Notes under the pieces: model-generated
Database searches by the model: none
Seen by the model: only the letters and a program-made list of their open reading frames with translations
What the model was told of the DNA's origin: nothing
Position numbers and translations under genes: made by a program
Source of the DNA: an uncultured Lachnospiraceae bacterium
Lineage (GTDB): Bacteria; Bacillota; Clostridia; Lachnospirales; Lachnospiraceae
Direction of reading: 5' to 3'
Assembly (NCBI GenBank): GCA_947089905.1
Contig: CAMUMG010000003.1
Location: 142,442 to 206,441 of the forward strand
Length of the DNA: 64,000 bases
Shown: piece after piece, positions 26,743-36,694 of the stretch
Layout of the letters: the number at the start of each line of letters is the position of its first letter
Position numbering within the stretch: the stretch's first letter is position 1

Positions 26743-26771
26743 TTCAAATCTGTTTATTTTTATGGTATCAT
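26743..26771 (+). promoter_or_regulatory. Promoter of the pullulanase gene
   Basis: TTCAAA (26743-26748) and an extended -10 (TGG plus TATCAT, hexamer 26766-26771) are spaced by 17 bases, about 35 bases before the start. GGAGGAGG precedes the ATG. Confidence 0.65.
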
Positions 26772-26807
26772 AAAAATATCGAAAGCAAATAATTAGGAGG
26801 AGGACTT

Positions 26808-29543
26808 ATGAATTTCCAAAAACAAAAAAAGTTTGCGGCTATCTATGCACTTTTTTTAAGCTTTGTGCTGATATTCTCCCTAATTCAGCCAATCTTTGTT
26901 TCTGCCGCATCAGACACTACTTTAGTCATTCACTATCATCGATTTGATGAAGCTTATGACGGCTGGAATTTTTGGCTTTGGCCCGAAGGTGGCGAGGGTG
27001 CTGGATATCCATTGACTGGAACAGATGATTATGGTTCTTATGCAGAAGTTACTTTTTCTGGCTCACCTGCAACAGTAGGAATTATTGTACGATTAAATGA
27101 ATGGGAAAAGAAAGATTTTGATGCAGATCGTTTTATCGATATGAGTAAGGCAGTTGATGGAACTGTTCATGTTTATCTATTACAGGGAAATGGAACTATT
27201 TATTATGATAAAAGCCAGGTCGATCTTTCTGCACAGTTTTTAAGTGCAACTTTTCCAACTGCGAAAGAAATTGAATTTACAGTAACAGTTCCTATCGATT
27301 CTTCTGCTGTGGATGAAGTAAGCCATTATCGAGTAACCGACGAGAAAGGAGTCGAATATCCAATTATGAAAATTTGGTCGAAAGATGGAGGACAGACTGC
27401 TACAGCCTCTGTTATTTTAGAAGAAAAAGTTGATCTAGGGCATACCTTTACGCTGGAACGTGACGGTTATGGTAGCATTTTAGTAGATGTAGGAAATGCG
27501 TTTTCTACTTCAGATTTTGAAGAAGCCTATACGTATCAAGGCAACGATTTAGGAGCAGTTTATACAAAAGAATCCACTTCATTTCGTGTTTGGGCTCCAA
27601 CTGCTTCACAGGTATCTTTAAACCTATATGCCGAAGGGCTTGGTGGCGAAAAGCTTTCTGAAACACCAATGACAAAAGATGTGAATGGTACTTGGACTGT
27701 TTCTGTATCTGGAGACTTGAATGGAAAATATTATACGTATACTGCCGTAACTTCATTGGGTACGAATGAAGCTGTTGATCCCTATGCCCGATCTACTGGT
27801 GCAAATGGTCAGCGTGGTATGATTTTAGATCTTACTTCTACAAATCCAGATGGATGGGATAAAGACAAAAAACCAGAATTTCTTCAGATGACAGATGCAG
27901 TAATCTATGAACTTCATGTAAGGGATCTTTCCTCCAATTCCTCCTCTGGTATCTCTAATACTGGAAAGTTTTTAGAGTTTACGGAAACAGGAACGAAAAA
28001 TGCAGATGGACTTTCTACTGGAATTGATCATTTAAAAGAGCTAGGAATTACCCATTTGCATCTCTTACCAAGTTTCGATTATGCTTCTGTTGATGAAACC
28101 AAGTTAGATACACCACAATTTAACTGGGGATATGATCCTCAAAACTATAACAGTCCTGAAGGCTCTTATTCTACCGATCCTTATCATGGTGAAGTACGTG
28201 TAAAAGAGATGAAGCAAGCCGTACAATCTCTCCATAAAAATGGAATTCGTGTCGTTATGGATGTTGTGTATAATCATACAGCAGCAACGGTTGACTCTAA
28301 TTTTAATAAACTTGTTCCAAACTATTATTACCGTAAAGATGGAAGTGTATTTTCAAATGCTTCTGGCTGTGGAAATGAAACTGCTTCTGATCACTCTATG
28401 GTTCGCAAATTTATTGTAGATTCTGTTGTATATTGGGCAAAAGAATATCATATTGATGGATTCCGCTTTGACTTAATGGCAGTTCATGATATTGAAACGA
28501 TGAATGCAGTTCGTGCAGCTTTAAATGAAGTAGATCCTAGTATCTTAATTTATGGTGAAGGCTGGACAGGAGGAACTAGTACACTTCCAGAAAGCAATCA
28601 GTCTTTAAAGAAAAATATTTCTTTTATTGATGGAGTTGCTGCCTTTTCTGATGATCTTAGAGATGGCATTAAAGGAAGTGTATTTGAAGCTATGGAAACA
28701 GGATTTGTCAGTGGAAGCACTGGTTTAGAAGAAAGTATTAAATTTGGTATTGTCGCTTCTACTAACCACCCACAGATAAATTATAGTCTGGTCAATTATT
28801 CCGATACTTATTGGGCAAAGAGTCCATCTCAATGTATTAACTATGCCTCTGCTCACGATAATTTAACTCTTTGGGATAAACTTGCTACTTCTAATAGTCA
28901 AGATTCCGAGGCAGATCGAATAGCAATGAATAAACTTTCTGCTTCCATTGTCCTTACCTCACAGGGAATTCCATTCTTTCAGGCAGGAGAAGAACTACTT
29001 CGTTCTAAAGTAAAAGAAGATGGTACATTTGATGAAAACAGCTATCAGTCTTCTGACATAGTCAATGGAATCAGATGGGAAAACAAAACGACATATCAAG
29101 ATGTATTTGAATATTATAAAGGTCTGATCGCTTTCCGAAAAGCACATCCATCTCTTCGTATGACAACAACAGAAGAGATCGCTTCCAATCTTATCTTTAC
29201 CGAAAATACTCCTGCTAATACTGTAGCTTATCAGATTAGTGGAAAGCCAAACAAAGAAAGTGCAGAGGGAATCTATGTGATTCACAATGCTAACCGCAAT
29301 TCTGTTTCTATCGATCTTCCAAAAGGAAACTGGAATGTCTATGTAAATGGAGAAAAGGCAGGAACAAAGGTACTAGAAACAATTAAAAACGGTAAAGCAG
29401 AAGTTGCACCAATTTCAACGATGGTACTTGTTCAAGAAAGTTCTAATAGCTCCAAAACAGGAATCTTTGTTGCTATTGGTATCGTTGCTGTGGCTGCTGT
29501 AACTATTGGAGCATTTGCCACACGTAAAAAGACTGTTAAATAA
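26808..29543 (+). CDS. pulA: Secreted, membrane-anchored type I pullulanase
   Basis: This 911-residue enzyme cleaves alpha-1,6 branch points in pullulan, glycogen or starch fragments outside the cell. The signal peptide spans 1-33 (cut after VSA). A CBM41 starch-binding domain (about 38-140) is followed by an N-terminal Ig-like domain and CBM48 (about 245-345). The GH13 catalytic barrel has the pullulanase signature NWGYDP (439-444), nucleophile D555 in GFRFDL, acid/base E584 in GEGW and D684 in AHDN. A C-terminal hydrophobic helix (about 885-903) with a basic tail anchors it. No LPxTG motif is present. Confidence 0.95.
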   Translation: MNFQKQKKFAAIYALFLSFVLIFSLIQPIFVSAASDTTLVIHYHRFDEAYDGWNFWLWPEGGEGAGYPLTGTDDYGSYAEVTFSGSPATVGIIVRLNEWEKKDFDADRFIDMSKAVDGTVHVYLLQGNGTIYYDKSQVDLSAQFLSATFPTAKEIEFTVTVPIDSSAVDEVSHYRVTDEKGVEYPIMKIWSKDGGQTATASVILEEKVDLGHTFTLERDGYGSILVDVGNAFSTSDFEEAYTYQGNDLGAVYTKESTSFRVWAPTASQVSLNLYAEGLGGEKLSETPMTKDVNGTWTVSVSGDLNGKYYTYTAVTSLGTNEAVDPYARSTGANGQRGMILDLTSTNPDGWDKDKKPEFLQMTDAVIYELHVRDLSSNSSSGISNTGKFLEFTETGTKNADGLSTGIDHLKELGITHLHLLPSFDYASVDETKLDTPQFNWGYDPQNYNSPEGSYSTDPYHGEVRVKEMKQAVQSLHKNGIRVVMDVVYNHTAATVDSNFNKLVPNYYYRKDGSVFSNASGCGNETASDHSMVRKFIVDSVVYWAKEYHIDGFRFDLMAVHDIETMNAVRAALNEVDPSILIYGEGWTGGTSTLPESNQSLKKNISFIDGVAAFSDDLRDGIKGSVFEAMETGFVSGSTGLEESIKFGIVASTNHPQINYSLVNYSDTYWAKSPSQCINYASAHDNLTLWDKLATSNSQDSEADRIAMNKLSASIVLTSQGIPFFQAGEELLRSKVKEDGTFDENSYQSSDIVNGIRWENKTTYQDVFEYYKGLIAFRKAHPSLRMTTTEEIASNLIFTENTPANTVAYQISGKPNKESAEGIYVIHNANRNSVSIDLPKGNWNVYVNGEKAGTKVLETIKNGKAEVAPISTMVLVQESSNSSKTGIFVAIGIVAVAAVTIGAFATRKKTVK

Positions 29544-29546
29544 AAT

Positions 29547-29583
29547 AAAAAGGTTGCTGTAATATACTTACAGCAACCTTTTT
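29547..29583. terminator. Bidirectional terminator between pulA and ppx
   Basis: A perfect 16-bp stem (29547-29562 with 29568-29583) with a 5-base loop has A- and T-runs on both sides and lies between convergent genes. Confidence 0.92.
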
Positions 29584-29585
29584 AT

Positions 29586-30506
29586 TTACTTACGATAAAT
29601 TCCTCCTCTTTCTACTAAATACCCTTCTCTTACTCCATAACCACTTACTATTACTTCTGTCACATTATATTTTTTTACAATCAGCCAAAGTATCGTAAGT
29701 CCTGGTAATATAGTGTGAATTCTGTCTGGACAGACCTTTAAAATAACCTTCCACTTTCCTTCCTTTTTATCACTTAACATGGTATATAATTCACTTACTT
29801 CTTCTCCTGATATAATCTGGTTTGTGCTTTCTTTATGATAGATATAATTACACAACTTTAACAGAGCTCGAATTGTACCTCCTACTCCACAGATCTTTTG
29901 ACGTTTTTCTGGTCGAAATGCTCCAAGTGTCTGTTCAATCTCATCTGCTGCAACTATTCGCATATTCTCTAACTCTTCTTTTTTAGGCAGAATTTTTTTT
30001 ACATAGTTTGTATAAAGACTAAGTGAACCGATTGGTACACTGACTGCCATCACAGGACTTTTTTTATAAAATGGAACTAATTCTGTACTTCCGCCACCAA
30101 TATCTACTAAAAGTCCATCTTTTAATTCTACTGTGTGCATTGCTCCAATAAAATCTAGTCTTGCCTCTTCCTCTCCAGAGATGACTTCAACTAAATATCC
30201 TGTTTGTTGTTCTATCACACTGACTGCCTCTTGTGTATTGCTGATATTTCGAAGGGAAGCAGTTGCAAAAATAAAAGTCTTTTCTACTCCCAAACTATCT
30301 ACAATATTCTTAAATCCATTTAATACTTCACAAGCTGTTTTAATTCCAGAATCACTTAGTCTTTGGTCTTCTACATAACTGGCAAGTCCCACCATTTCTT
30401 TTTTATGAATCATAATGCGAAATTGTTGTGCTTCACACTGATAAATACTAAGTCGCATTGTATTTGAACCAATATCAATGATTCCCCATGTCTTTTTCAT
30501 AGACAT
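29586..30506 (-). CDS. ppx: Exopolyphosphatase (Ppx/GppA family)
   Basis: This 306-residue ASKHA-fold enzyme removes terminal phosphates from polyphosphate or pppGpp. The catalytic phosphate loops IDIGSNTMRL (about 10-19) and DIGGGSTEL are intact, as is the GEEEAR motif. It has only the two N-terminal domains, the short form. The reading frame overlaps the end of ppk. A GGAGG lies 3-4 bases before the first ATG and about 9 bases before the third codon (30500), so translation may start at the latter. It is the last gene of the metF-metH-ppk operon. Confidence 0.92.
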   Translation of the reverse strand: MSMKKTWGIIDIGSNTMRLSIYQCEAQQFRIMIHKKEMVGLASYVEDQRLSDSGIKTACEVLNGFKNIVDSLGVEKTFIFATASLRNISNTQEAVSVIEQQTGYLVEVISGEEEARLDFIGAMHTVELKDGLLVDIGGGSTELVPFYKKSPVMAVSVPIGSLSLYTNYVKKILPKKEELENMRIVAADEIEQTLGAFRPEKRQKICGVGGTIRALLKLCNYIYHKESTNQIISGEEVSELYTMLSDKKEGKWKVILKVCPDRIHTILPGLTILWLIVKKYNVTEVIVSGYGVREGYLVERGGIYRK

Positions 30507-32550
30507 CTCCCTCCTTTATAAAAGTTTCCTGTGCATTTATTAGAATTTTTCCCCTTTTATCTATCTTTTCATACATACCATTTCCTTTTAAAATGTGTGC
30601 TTTCACTGTATCTTCAAGTTGAATCTGTAAAATATGCAGAACCTTTTGTTTAATCTGTTCATCTTCTATTGGAAATAAAATTTCTACTCGTTTATCTAAG
30701 TTTCGTGGCATCCAATCAGCACTTCCCATATAAATGTCTTCTATACCATCATGATAAAAATAATAAATCCTGCTGTGCTCTAAAAATGTTCCAACAATAG
30801 AACGTACCGTAATATTGTCATGTGTCTGTGGTAATCCTGTTTTTATACAACATATTCCACGAACAATGAGATCTATTTTTACTCCCGCCTCAGCTGCCTC
30901 ATAGAGTTTTTTCATAATTTCTTTATCACACAAGGAGTTCATTTTGGCAATAATTCTAGCTGTTCTTCCCTCTTTTGCTGCTAACTGCTCCCGTTCAATA
31001 AAACTTAAAAAACGTTTTCTCATCCAAAGAGGGGCTAAAATCAGCCGATTCCATCGTTTTGGTTCAGAATATCCAGAAAGCATATTAAAGACTGCACTGG
31101 CATCTTCTCCTATTGCCTCTGAACATGTAAAAAGTCCCATATCTGTATAAAGTCTAGCAGTCGCATCATTATAATTTCCTGTTCCCAAATGGACATAACG
31201 GCAGATTCCTTCCTCTTCTTTTCGTACAACCAATGTAATTTTACAGTGAGTTTTTAAACCTACTAACCCATAAATGACATGACACCCTGCTTTCTCTAAC
31301 ATTTTAGCCCATAAAATATTATTTTCTTCATCAAATCTGGCTTTTAACTCTACTAAAACTGTCACTTGTTTTCCATTTTCTGCAGCTTGGGCTAATGCTT
31401 TTACAATCGGTGAATTTCCGCTGACTCGGTATAGTGTCTGTTTAATTGCCAAAACTTTTTCATCACAGGCAGCATTTCTAATAAACTCTACAACTGGTTC
31501 AAAAGACTGATATGGATGATGTAGTAAAATATCCTTTTTCTGAATTACTTCAAAAATATCCCTATCGGCTAACTCTAAAACTGGGTTGGGTTCAAAAACA
31601 GGATTTTTTAAAGTTTCTTTTTCTGTTAATCCATATAATTTCATTAAAAATCTCAGATCCATTGGCCCATTTATCATATAAAGATCTGGTTCCTTAATTG
31701 CAAATTCTTTTCTTAAAATCGAAAGAAGTCTTTTGTCCGCCCCTTCTTCTATTTCGAGTCTAAGCACTTCTCCCCACTGTCTACGTTTTAATTTCTTTTG
31801 AATTTCTTTAAGCAGATCTTCTGCATCCTCTTCATCTATTGTTAAATCTGCATTTCGCATAATTCGATACGTTGCGGAACAAATTACATCATAATTTAAA
31901 AATAGTTTATCTAAATTTCTTTCAATCAGTTCTTCTAATAATAAAATTTTAATATTTTCTTGTGTATTTTCTAAAAAGAAAAGTCTTGGTATAACTGCTG
32001 GAACTTGTACAGTTGCAAACGCAACCTCTTTTTTATTTTCTTTTTTTGCAATTAAAGCAGCAATATTAATGGTATTATTTCGTATTAAAGGAAATGGTCT
32101 GGAAGAATCCACTGCCATTGGAGTAAGTACAGGATAAACCATCTCTTTAAAATATTGATCTGCTACTTCTGCCTGTTGCTTTGACAGTTTTTCATGTGTT
32201 TTTATTATGTGGATTTTGTTGCCCTTTAATGCTGTTAAGAGTGAATGATTATAAAGAGAATACTGTTCCTTTACTAAGTGATGTACCATTTGACTAATCT
32301 CATCTAATTGTTGTTGTGCTGTTCTTCCAGAAATATCTTTCTTTTTATAATTAGCATGTACCATATCTTTTAAAGAGGCAATCCGAATCATGAAAAATTC
32401 GTCTAAATTAGAGGCAGAAATACTCAAAAACTTTAGGCGTTCTAATAGTGGTAAGGTTCGATCCTTTGCTTCTTCAAAAACTCTTTGATTAAATAAAAGC
32501 CAACTTAATTCTCGATTATAAAAATCATCCTTCCAATCCTTTTGTGTCAT
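30475..32550 (-). CDS. ppk: Polyphosphate kinase
   Basis: This 691-residue PPK1 enzyme polymerises ATP gamma-phosphate into polyphosphate. Conserved stretches are the N-terminal NRELSWLLFNQRV, LKARFDEENNILWA, the autophosphorylated-His motif GLKTHCK, HLGTGNYN and the second histidine in LEHSRIYYF. Length matches the family. It lies between a degenerate Ppx-HD gene and ppx, so synthesis and breakdown of polyphosphate are encoded together. Confidence 0.96.
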   Translation of the reverse strand: MTQKDWKDDFYNRELSWLLFNQRVFEEAKDRTLPLLERLKFLSISASNLDEFFMIRIASLKDMVHANYKKKDISGRTAQQQLDEISQMVHHLVKEQYSLYNHSLLTALKGNKIHIIKTHEKLSKQQAEVADQYFKEMVYPVLTPMAVDSSRPFPLIRNNTINIAALIAKKENKKEVAFATVQVPAVIPRLFFLENTQENIKILLLEELIERNLDKLFLNYDVICSATYRIMRNADLTIDEEDAEDLLKEIQKKLKRRQWGEVLRLEIEEGADKRLLSILRKEFAIKEPDLYMINGPMDLRFLMKLYGLTEKETLKNPVFEPNPVLELADRDIFEVIQKKDILLHHPYQSFEPVVEFIRNAACDEKVLAIKQTLYRVSGNSPIVKALAQAAENGKQVTVLVELKARFDEENNILWAKMLEKAGCHVIYGLVGLKTHCKITLVVRKEEEGICRYVHLGTGNYNDATARLYTDMGLFTCSEAIGEDASAVFNMLSGYSEPKRWNRLILAPLWMRKRFLSFIEREQLAAKEGRTARIIAKMNSLCDKEIMKKLYEAAEAGVKIDLIVRGICCIKTGLPQTHDNITVRSIVGTFLEHSRIYYFYHDGIEDIYMGSADWMPRNLDKRVEILFPIEDEQIKQKVLHILQIQLEDTVKAHILKGNGMYEKIDKRGKILINAQETFIKEGDVYEKDMGNH

Positions 32551-32637
32551 TTTTACCTACATTTCTGCGTGGCTTTTTGTATAATCAAGTCTGTGGATGC
32601 CACACAGACACAAACCTGATTTTTATATATAATAAAT

Positions 32638-34161
32638 TTAATTATCATCTCTTTTCCAAATCAAAACTGGCTTTAACTGATAGATCTCTTCAAATTGACC
32701 TGCTGCTTTATGAAATAAATTTCGTTCTAGTCGATAATCTTGTTTTGTCTTTACGGTTAGCTTCAATTCTGTCTTTTCTTGTTTTAATCGAATTTCAAGT
32801 ACCTTTTGTCTATGACTTAAATCCATAAAATCTGCAATACTTAATAGGGCAGACAGCTTTCGAATTCGAATTCCATCATCCATAAATTCTTCTTCTAATT
32901 CCATATCAAATGTTCTTTCTATTTTTAATGCACTCTGGCGAATAATCTCAGCAACTATTTTCCTTTCTTTATGTGATAGTCCAATCACCTCAGAGGCTAA
33001 AATAATATTGTAGGTACATTCTGCTGCCTTTACAATACTTACAAACTTACCACAATCATGTAAAATTACAGAAAGCTCTAATAAAAGACGATCCCGTTTG
33101 GTCAGACCATATTTCTTTTTTAATCCATCAAATAGTAAAATAGCTGTTTTTAAAACAAAACTGCTATGATTTCGATCACACTGATAACGTTCTGCCATAT
33201 CCCAAGCGGCATTTAAAATATCTTCTTCAAAATTATGGTCATTTTCTAATAACCCTTTTTCCTGCATATACTCATAACAAAGTCCGTCGTTTAAATCAAT
33301 CTCTGGTATGATTACCTTTTTTGCCTGTGTCATTGTTAAAAAACTCTCATAAATGATACTAGCTGCCTGTAATGTTTCTAAATTCTCTGCTCCTCCTAAT
33401 CTTTGTTCTATCCATTCTTCCGATTTCTGTTTTAATTTATGACAACTCTCTAAAAATTCACCACTTTTTAAAATACATAATCCATTCGCACTATCTTTGA
33501 AAAATGCTCTTGCTCCTTCTCCAAATAAGACAATCTGTCCAATCGAATTTCCCTTTAAATAATATCGTTTAAACTCTCCAAGTCTATAATCCGCTAATTC
33601 TTTTATAAATTCTTCAAATTGCTCATATGTGTAATCATTTTTTTCTAGTTGCTCTTTTAATCTTTTAGCAGAAAGGGGAATATTTTGTGTTATAAGTGGT
33701 TTTCCTGCCTGAAATAGTGACAGTTGTAAACTTCCACTTCCTGCCTCTAGGATAGCTGTTCCAGACTGAATTAATTCTGAAAATCCTTTGATATTTAATG
33801 CAATCGCCTTATACTCCAAAAATCTTTGCTCGGAATTACTTAATACTAATGGTTTTAAACCTGTCTGAAGCCAAATTTGTTCTAAAATGATTGGAAGATT
33901 TTGTGCCTCTCTAACTGCTGTTGTTGCACAGATTCTTATACTATCTATAGGATATTCTTTTATTGTCTGTTGAAAACGCGAAAGTACCTCACAAAGTCTG
34001 CGAATCGTTGCATTTTGTAATCTTTTATAACGAAAAGTATCCTTTCCTAACTCTAAACGTTGCTTTGCACAACATAATTCCTTTCTTACATTCTTCTTTA
34101 TCTCAAATAACTTTAATTCCATCTCATAAGATTCAATACAAATTGCCGCTAAAATCTTCAT
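32638..34161 (-). CDS. Degenerate Ppx/GppA-like protein with C-terminal HD domain
   Basis: This 507-residue protein has the length and layout of long exopolyphosphatases: two ASKHA domains, then an HD domain (about 320-500) with HDCGK intact. The N-terminal phosphate loop, normally DxGSNS/T, is replaced by CIESYEMELKL, and the second loop reads LEAGSGSLQL. The phosphatase site is therefore probably dead or altered, while the HD metal site could still work. It may be a regulator or a nucleotide phosphohydrolase. The start overlaps the methionine synthase stop by four bases (ATGA). An 87-base gap separates it from ppk. Confidence 0.75.
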   Translation of the reverse strand: MKILAAICIESYEMELKLFEIKKNVRKELCCAKQRLELGKDTFRYKRLQNATIRRLCEVLSRFQQTIKEYPIDSIRICATTAVREAQNLPIILEQIWLQTGLKPLVLSNSEQRFLEYKAIALNIKGFSELIQSGTAILEAGSGSLQLSLFQAGKPLITQNIPLSAKRLKEQLEKNDYTYEQFEEFIKELADYRLGEFKRYYLKGNSIGQIVLFGEGARAFFKDSANGLCILKSGEFLESCHKLKQKSEEWIEQRLGGAENLETLQAASIIYESFLTMTQAKKVIIPEIDLNDGLCYEYMQEKGLLENDHNFEEDILNAAWDMAERYQCDRNHSSFVLKTAILLFDGLKKKYGLTKRDRLLLELSVILHDCGKFVSIVKAAECTYNIILASEVIGLSHKERKIVAEIIRQSALKIERTFDMELEEEFMDDGIRIRKLSALLSIADFMDLSHRQKVLEIRLKQEKTELKLTVKTKQDYRLERNLFHKAAGQFEEIYQLKPVLIWKRDDN

Positions 34162-36629
34162 AAAAGGCTATTTTTTCCCTCCTGTACTAAACGTTTTGCA
34201 ACGACTACTGCTTCTTTGGCATCTTTTGAATACCCATCCGCCCCAATTTCCTTACAATAACTTTGTGTAATCACTGCACCCCCAATCATAACTTTTGCTC
34301 TTAGTCCTGCTTCCCTTTTCAATCGCACAACTTCTTTCATTTCTAACATTGTCGTTGTCATCAGTGCAGAAAGGGCAATAATATCCGCATCTTCTTTTTT
34401 AGCCGTTTCTATAATCTCCTCTGATGGTACATCTTTTCCTAAGTCAATAACATGAAATCCATAATTTTTTAGCATCAATGCCACTAAATTTTTTCCGATA
34501 TCATGGATATCCCCTGCTACGGTTGCAATGACTACTGTACCAGAATCAGAGGAGTCTTGCCTTTCTTTTAATAGAGGTTCTAGCCTTTCTAGTGCAATCT
34601 TCATCGTTTCTGCTGAGGAAATTAATTGAGGAAGAAAATAGATTCCCTTTTCAAATAATTTCCCTGTTTCATTGATAGCTGGAATAAGTTTCTCATCTAA
34701 AATTTCTTTTGCAGAAATATTTTTGGATAACTCTTCTTCTACTAATTCCCTAATTTTTTTCCGTTTTCCTGTAAGAACTGCCTCAAAAATAGCAGAATTT
34801 ACTTTAAGAGAACCCTCTTCTTTTTGTATAGGCTTTAGCTCTTTTTCGGAAACTGCACTGATAGGATTATTAGAAACTCTCGTAATATACCGTTGTGCTG
34901 CTTCTTCTTTTCCTTGAAGAACTTCTGCTGCTAATACAGTATGAACTAATAATTCCTGACATGGATTTGAAATTGCCATATTAAGTCCTGCCTGTATTGC
35001 CATTGTTAAAAATACCGTATTAATCATGGCTCTCTCTGGCAGACCAAATGAAATATTAGAAAGACCACACACTGTTGCAAGTCCTAACTCTTCCCTACAG
35101 TATCGAATGGTTTCTATTGTTTCAAGTGCCGCTCTCGAATTTGCTCCTATTGTATTGACTAATCCATCTACAACAATATCCTCTTTTTTTAGTCCCTTCG
35201 CTTTTGCCTCTTTGATAATCGTATGGATAATCTCCTTTTTCTCCTTTAAATCTTTTGGAAGTCCTGTATCCGAAAGAGGAAGCAAAATAAACATTGCTCC
35301 ATATTTTTTAGCAGTTGAAAGCAGTTTTTGCATCTTTTCTTTTTCCATTGAAATAGAATTAATTAATGCTCTTCCCGGATATATTCGAAGAGCTGCCTCT
35401 ATAATATCTGTATGACTAGAATCAATAGAAAGTGGAAGATCGGAAACTGCCATCACTTCTTGTATTGCACAAAGCATCATTTCTTTTTCATCTATTCCGT
35501 TCATTCCCATATTCAAATCTAAAATTCCTGCCCCTGCTTTTGTCTGCTCTTGTGCCATAGTCGTAACTAAATCAAACTTTCCCTCTTTTAATTCCTGTTG
35601 TAAAGCCTTCTTTCCCGTTGGATTGATTCTCTCTCCAATAATTTGGAATGTACCGTCTAATGGTAAAAAAAGTGTTGTTCTTTCTGTTGTCAATGCTCGA
35701 ACTGATTTTTTTTCTATGGCAGGCACATCAAATTCTTTTGTTATTTCTTTTAAATGGTGGATATGTTCTGGAGTCGTCCCACAACATCCTCCTAAAATTC
35801 CCGCTCCTGCTATAATTAACTCTTTAGATTTTTGTGCAAATTCCTCTGCTCCCATTTCATATATTGCCTGTTTACCACAAAGTTTTGGAAGTCCTGCATT
35901 TGGTTTTGCAATTAAAGGAATTCCTGCATACTGCTTCATTTCTGATATAATTTCAACCATATCTTCTGGTCCTGTAGAACAGTTTATACCAACTGCTGCT
36001 GCTCCCATTGCCTCTAATACAATAATAGCCGTTTTCGGATCTGTTCCATAGAGTGTTCTTTTATCTTGATTAAATGTCAAAGTAATCATTACTGGAAGAT
36101 CACAACTTTCTTTTGCTGCGAGAAGAGCAGCACGACATTCTTGTAAACTCATCATGGTTTCTACTACTAATAGATCCACGCCTGCCTTAACTAAACTTTG
36201 GATTTGTTCTTTATATACCTCTATCAGTTCTTCAAACTGCAAAGTTCCCATAGGGGCAAGCTGTTTTCCTGTCATAGTAAGATCCCCAGCGAGATAAACT
36301 TTACGCTCTACAGATGTTTCTTCATAAAATCGCTTTACTGCCTCCTTAGAAAGGGCAACTAGTTTCTGATTTAGCTGTGCAGCCTGTCCCTCTAGTCCAT
36401 ATTCGGCTAATTTTAATCGATTGCCTGAAAAGGTAGGTGTATATAAAATATCTGTACCTGCTTTTAAATAGTTTATTTGAAGATTGATTAAAATGTTTGG
36501 ATGTTCTAAAATCCATAATTCTGGACAGACTCCTGAAGGCATCCCATTTAAAAATAAATTACTTCCTGTTGCCCCATCTAAAAGAATTATATTTTGCCTT
36601 GTCCATTTATCCCATTCCTGTCTTGTCAT
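34158..36629 (-). CDS. metH: Cobalamin-dependent methionine synthase, lacking the reactivation domain
   Basis: This 823-residue enzyme transfers the methyl group of methyl-tetrahydrofolate to homocysteine. The domain order is homocysteine S-methyltransferase (about 1-290, zinc ligands in INCSTGP and GGCCGTTP), pterin-binding (from FQIIGERINPTG, about 315-590), B12 cap and B12-binding, with GDIHDIGKN and the cobalt-ligand H709. The protein stops after the B12 domain, so the C-terminal SAM-binding reactivation domain of E. coli MetH is absent, as in many Clostridia. A separate activation protein would be needed and is not in this window. Confidence 0.93.
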   Translation of the reverse strand: MTRQEWDKWTRQNIILLDGATGSNLFLNGMPSGVCPELWILEHPNILINLQINYLKAGTDILYTPTFSGNRLKLAEYGLEGQAAQLNQKLVALSKEAVKRFYEETSVERKVYLAGDLTMTGKQLAPMGTLQFEELIEVYKEQIQSLVKAGVDLLVVETMMSLQECRAALLAAKESCDLPVMITLTFNQDKRTLYGTDPKTAIIVLEAMGAAAVGINCSTGPEDMVEIISEMKQYAGIPLIAKPNAGLPKLCGKQAIYEMGAEEFAQKSKELIIAGAGILGGCCGTTPEHIHHLKEITKEFDVPAIEKKSVRALTTERTTLFLPLDGTFQIIGERINPTGKKALQQELKEGKFDLVTTMAQEQTKAGAGILDLNMGMNGIDEKEMMLCAIQEVMAVSDLPLSIDSSHTDIIEAALRIYPGRALINSISMEKEKMQKLLSTAKKYGAMFILLPLSDTGLPKDLKEKKEIIHTIIKEAKAKGLKKEDIVVDGLVNTIGANSRAALETIETIRYCREELGLATVCGLSNISFGLPERAMINTVFLTMAIQAGLNMAISNPCQELLVHTVLAAEVLQGKEEAAQRYITRVSNNPISAVSEKELKPIQKEEGSLKVNSAIFEAVLTGKRKKIRELVEEELSKNISAKEILDEKLIPAINETGKLFEKGIYFLPQLISSAETMKIALERLEPLLKERQDSSDSGTVVIATVAGDIHDIGKNLVALMLKNYGFHVIDLGKDVPSEEIIETAKKEDADIIALSALMTTTMLEMKEVVRLKREAGLRAKVMIGGAVITQSYCKEIGADGYSKDAKEAVVVAKRLVQEGKNSLL

Positions 36630-36694
36630 TTTTTATCGTACCTTCCTGTGTTCTAAATTTCTTTCTTAGAATTGTTTCAATCCACTCGCGGCAG

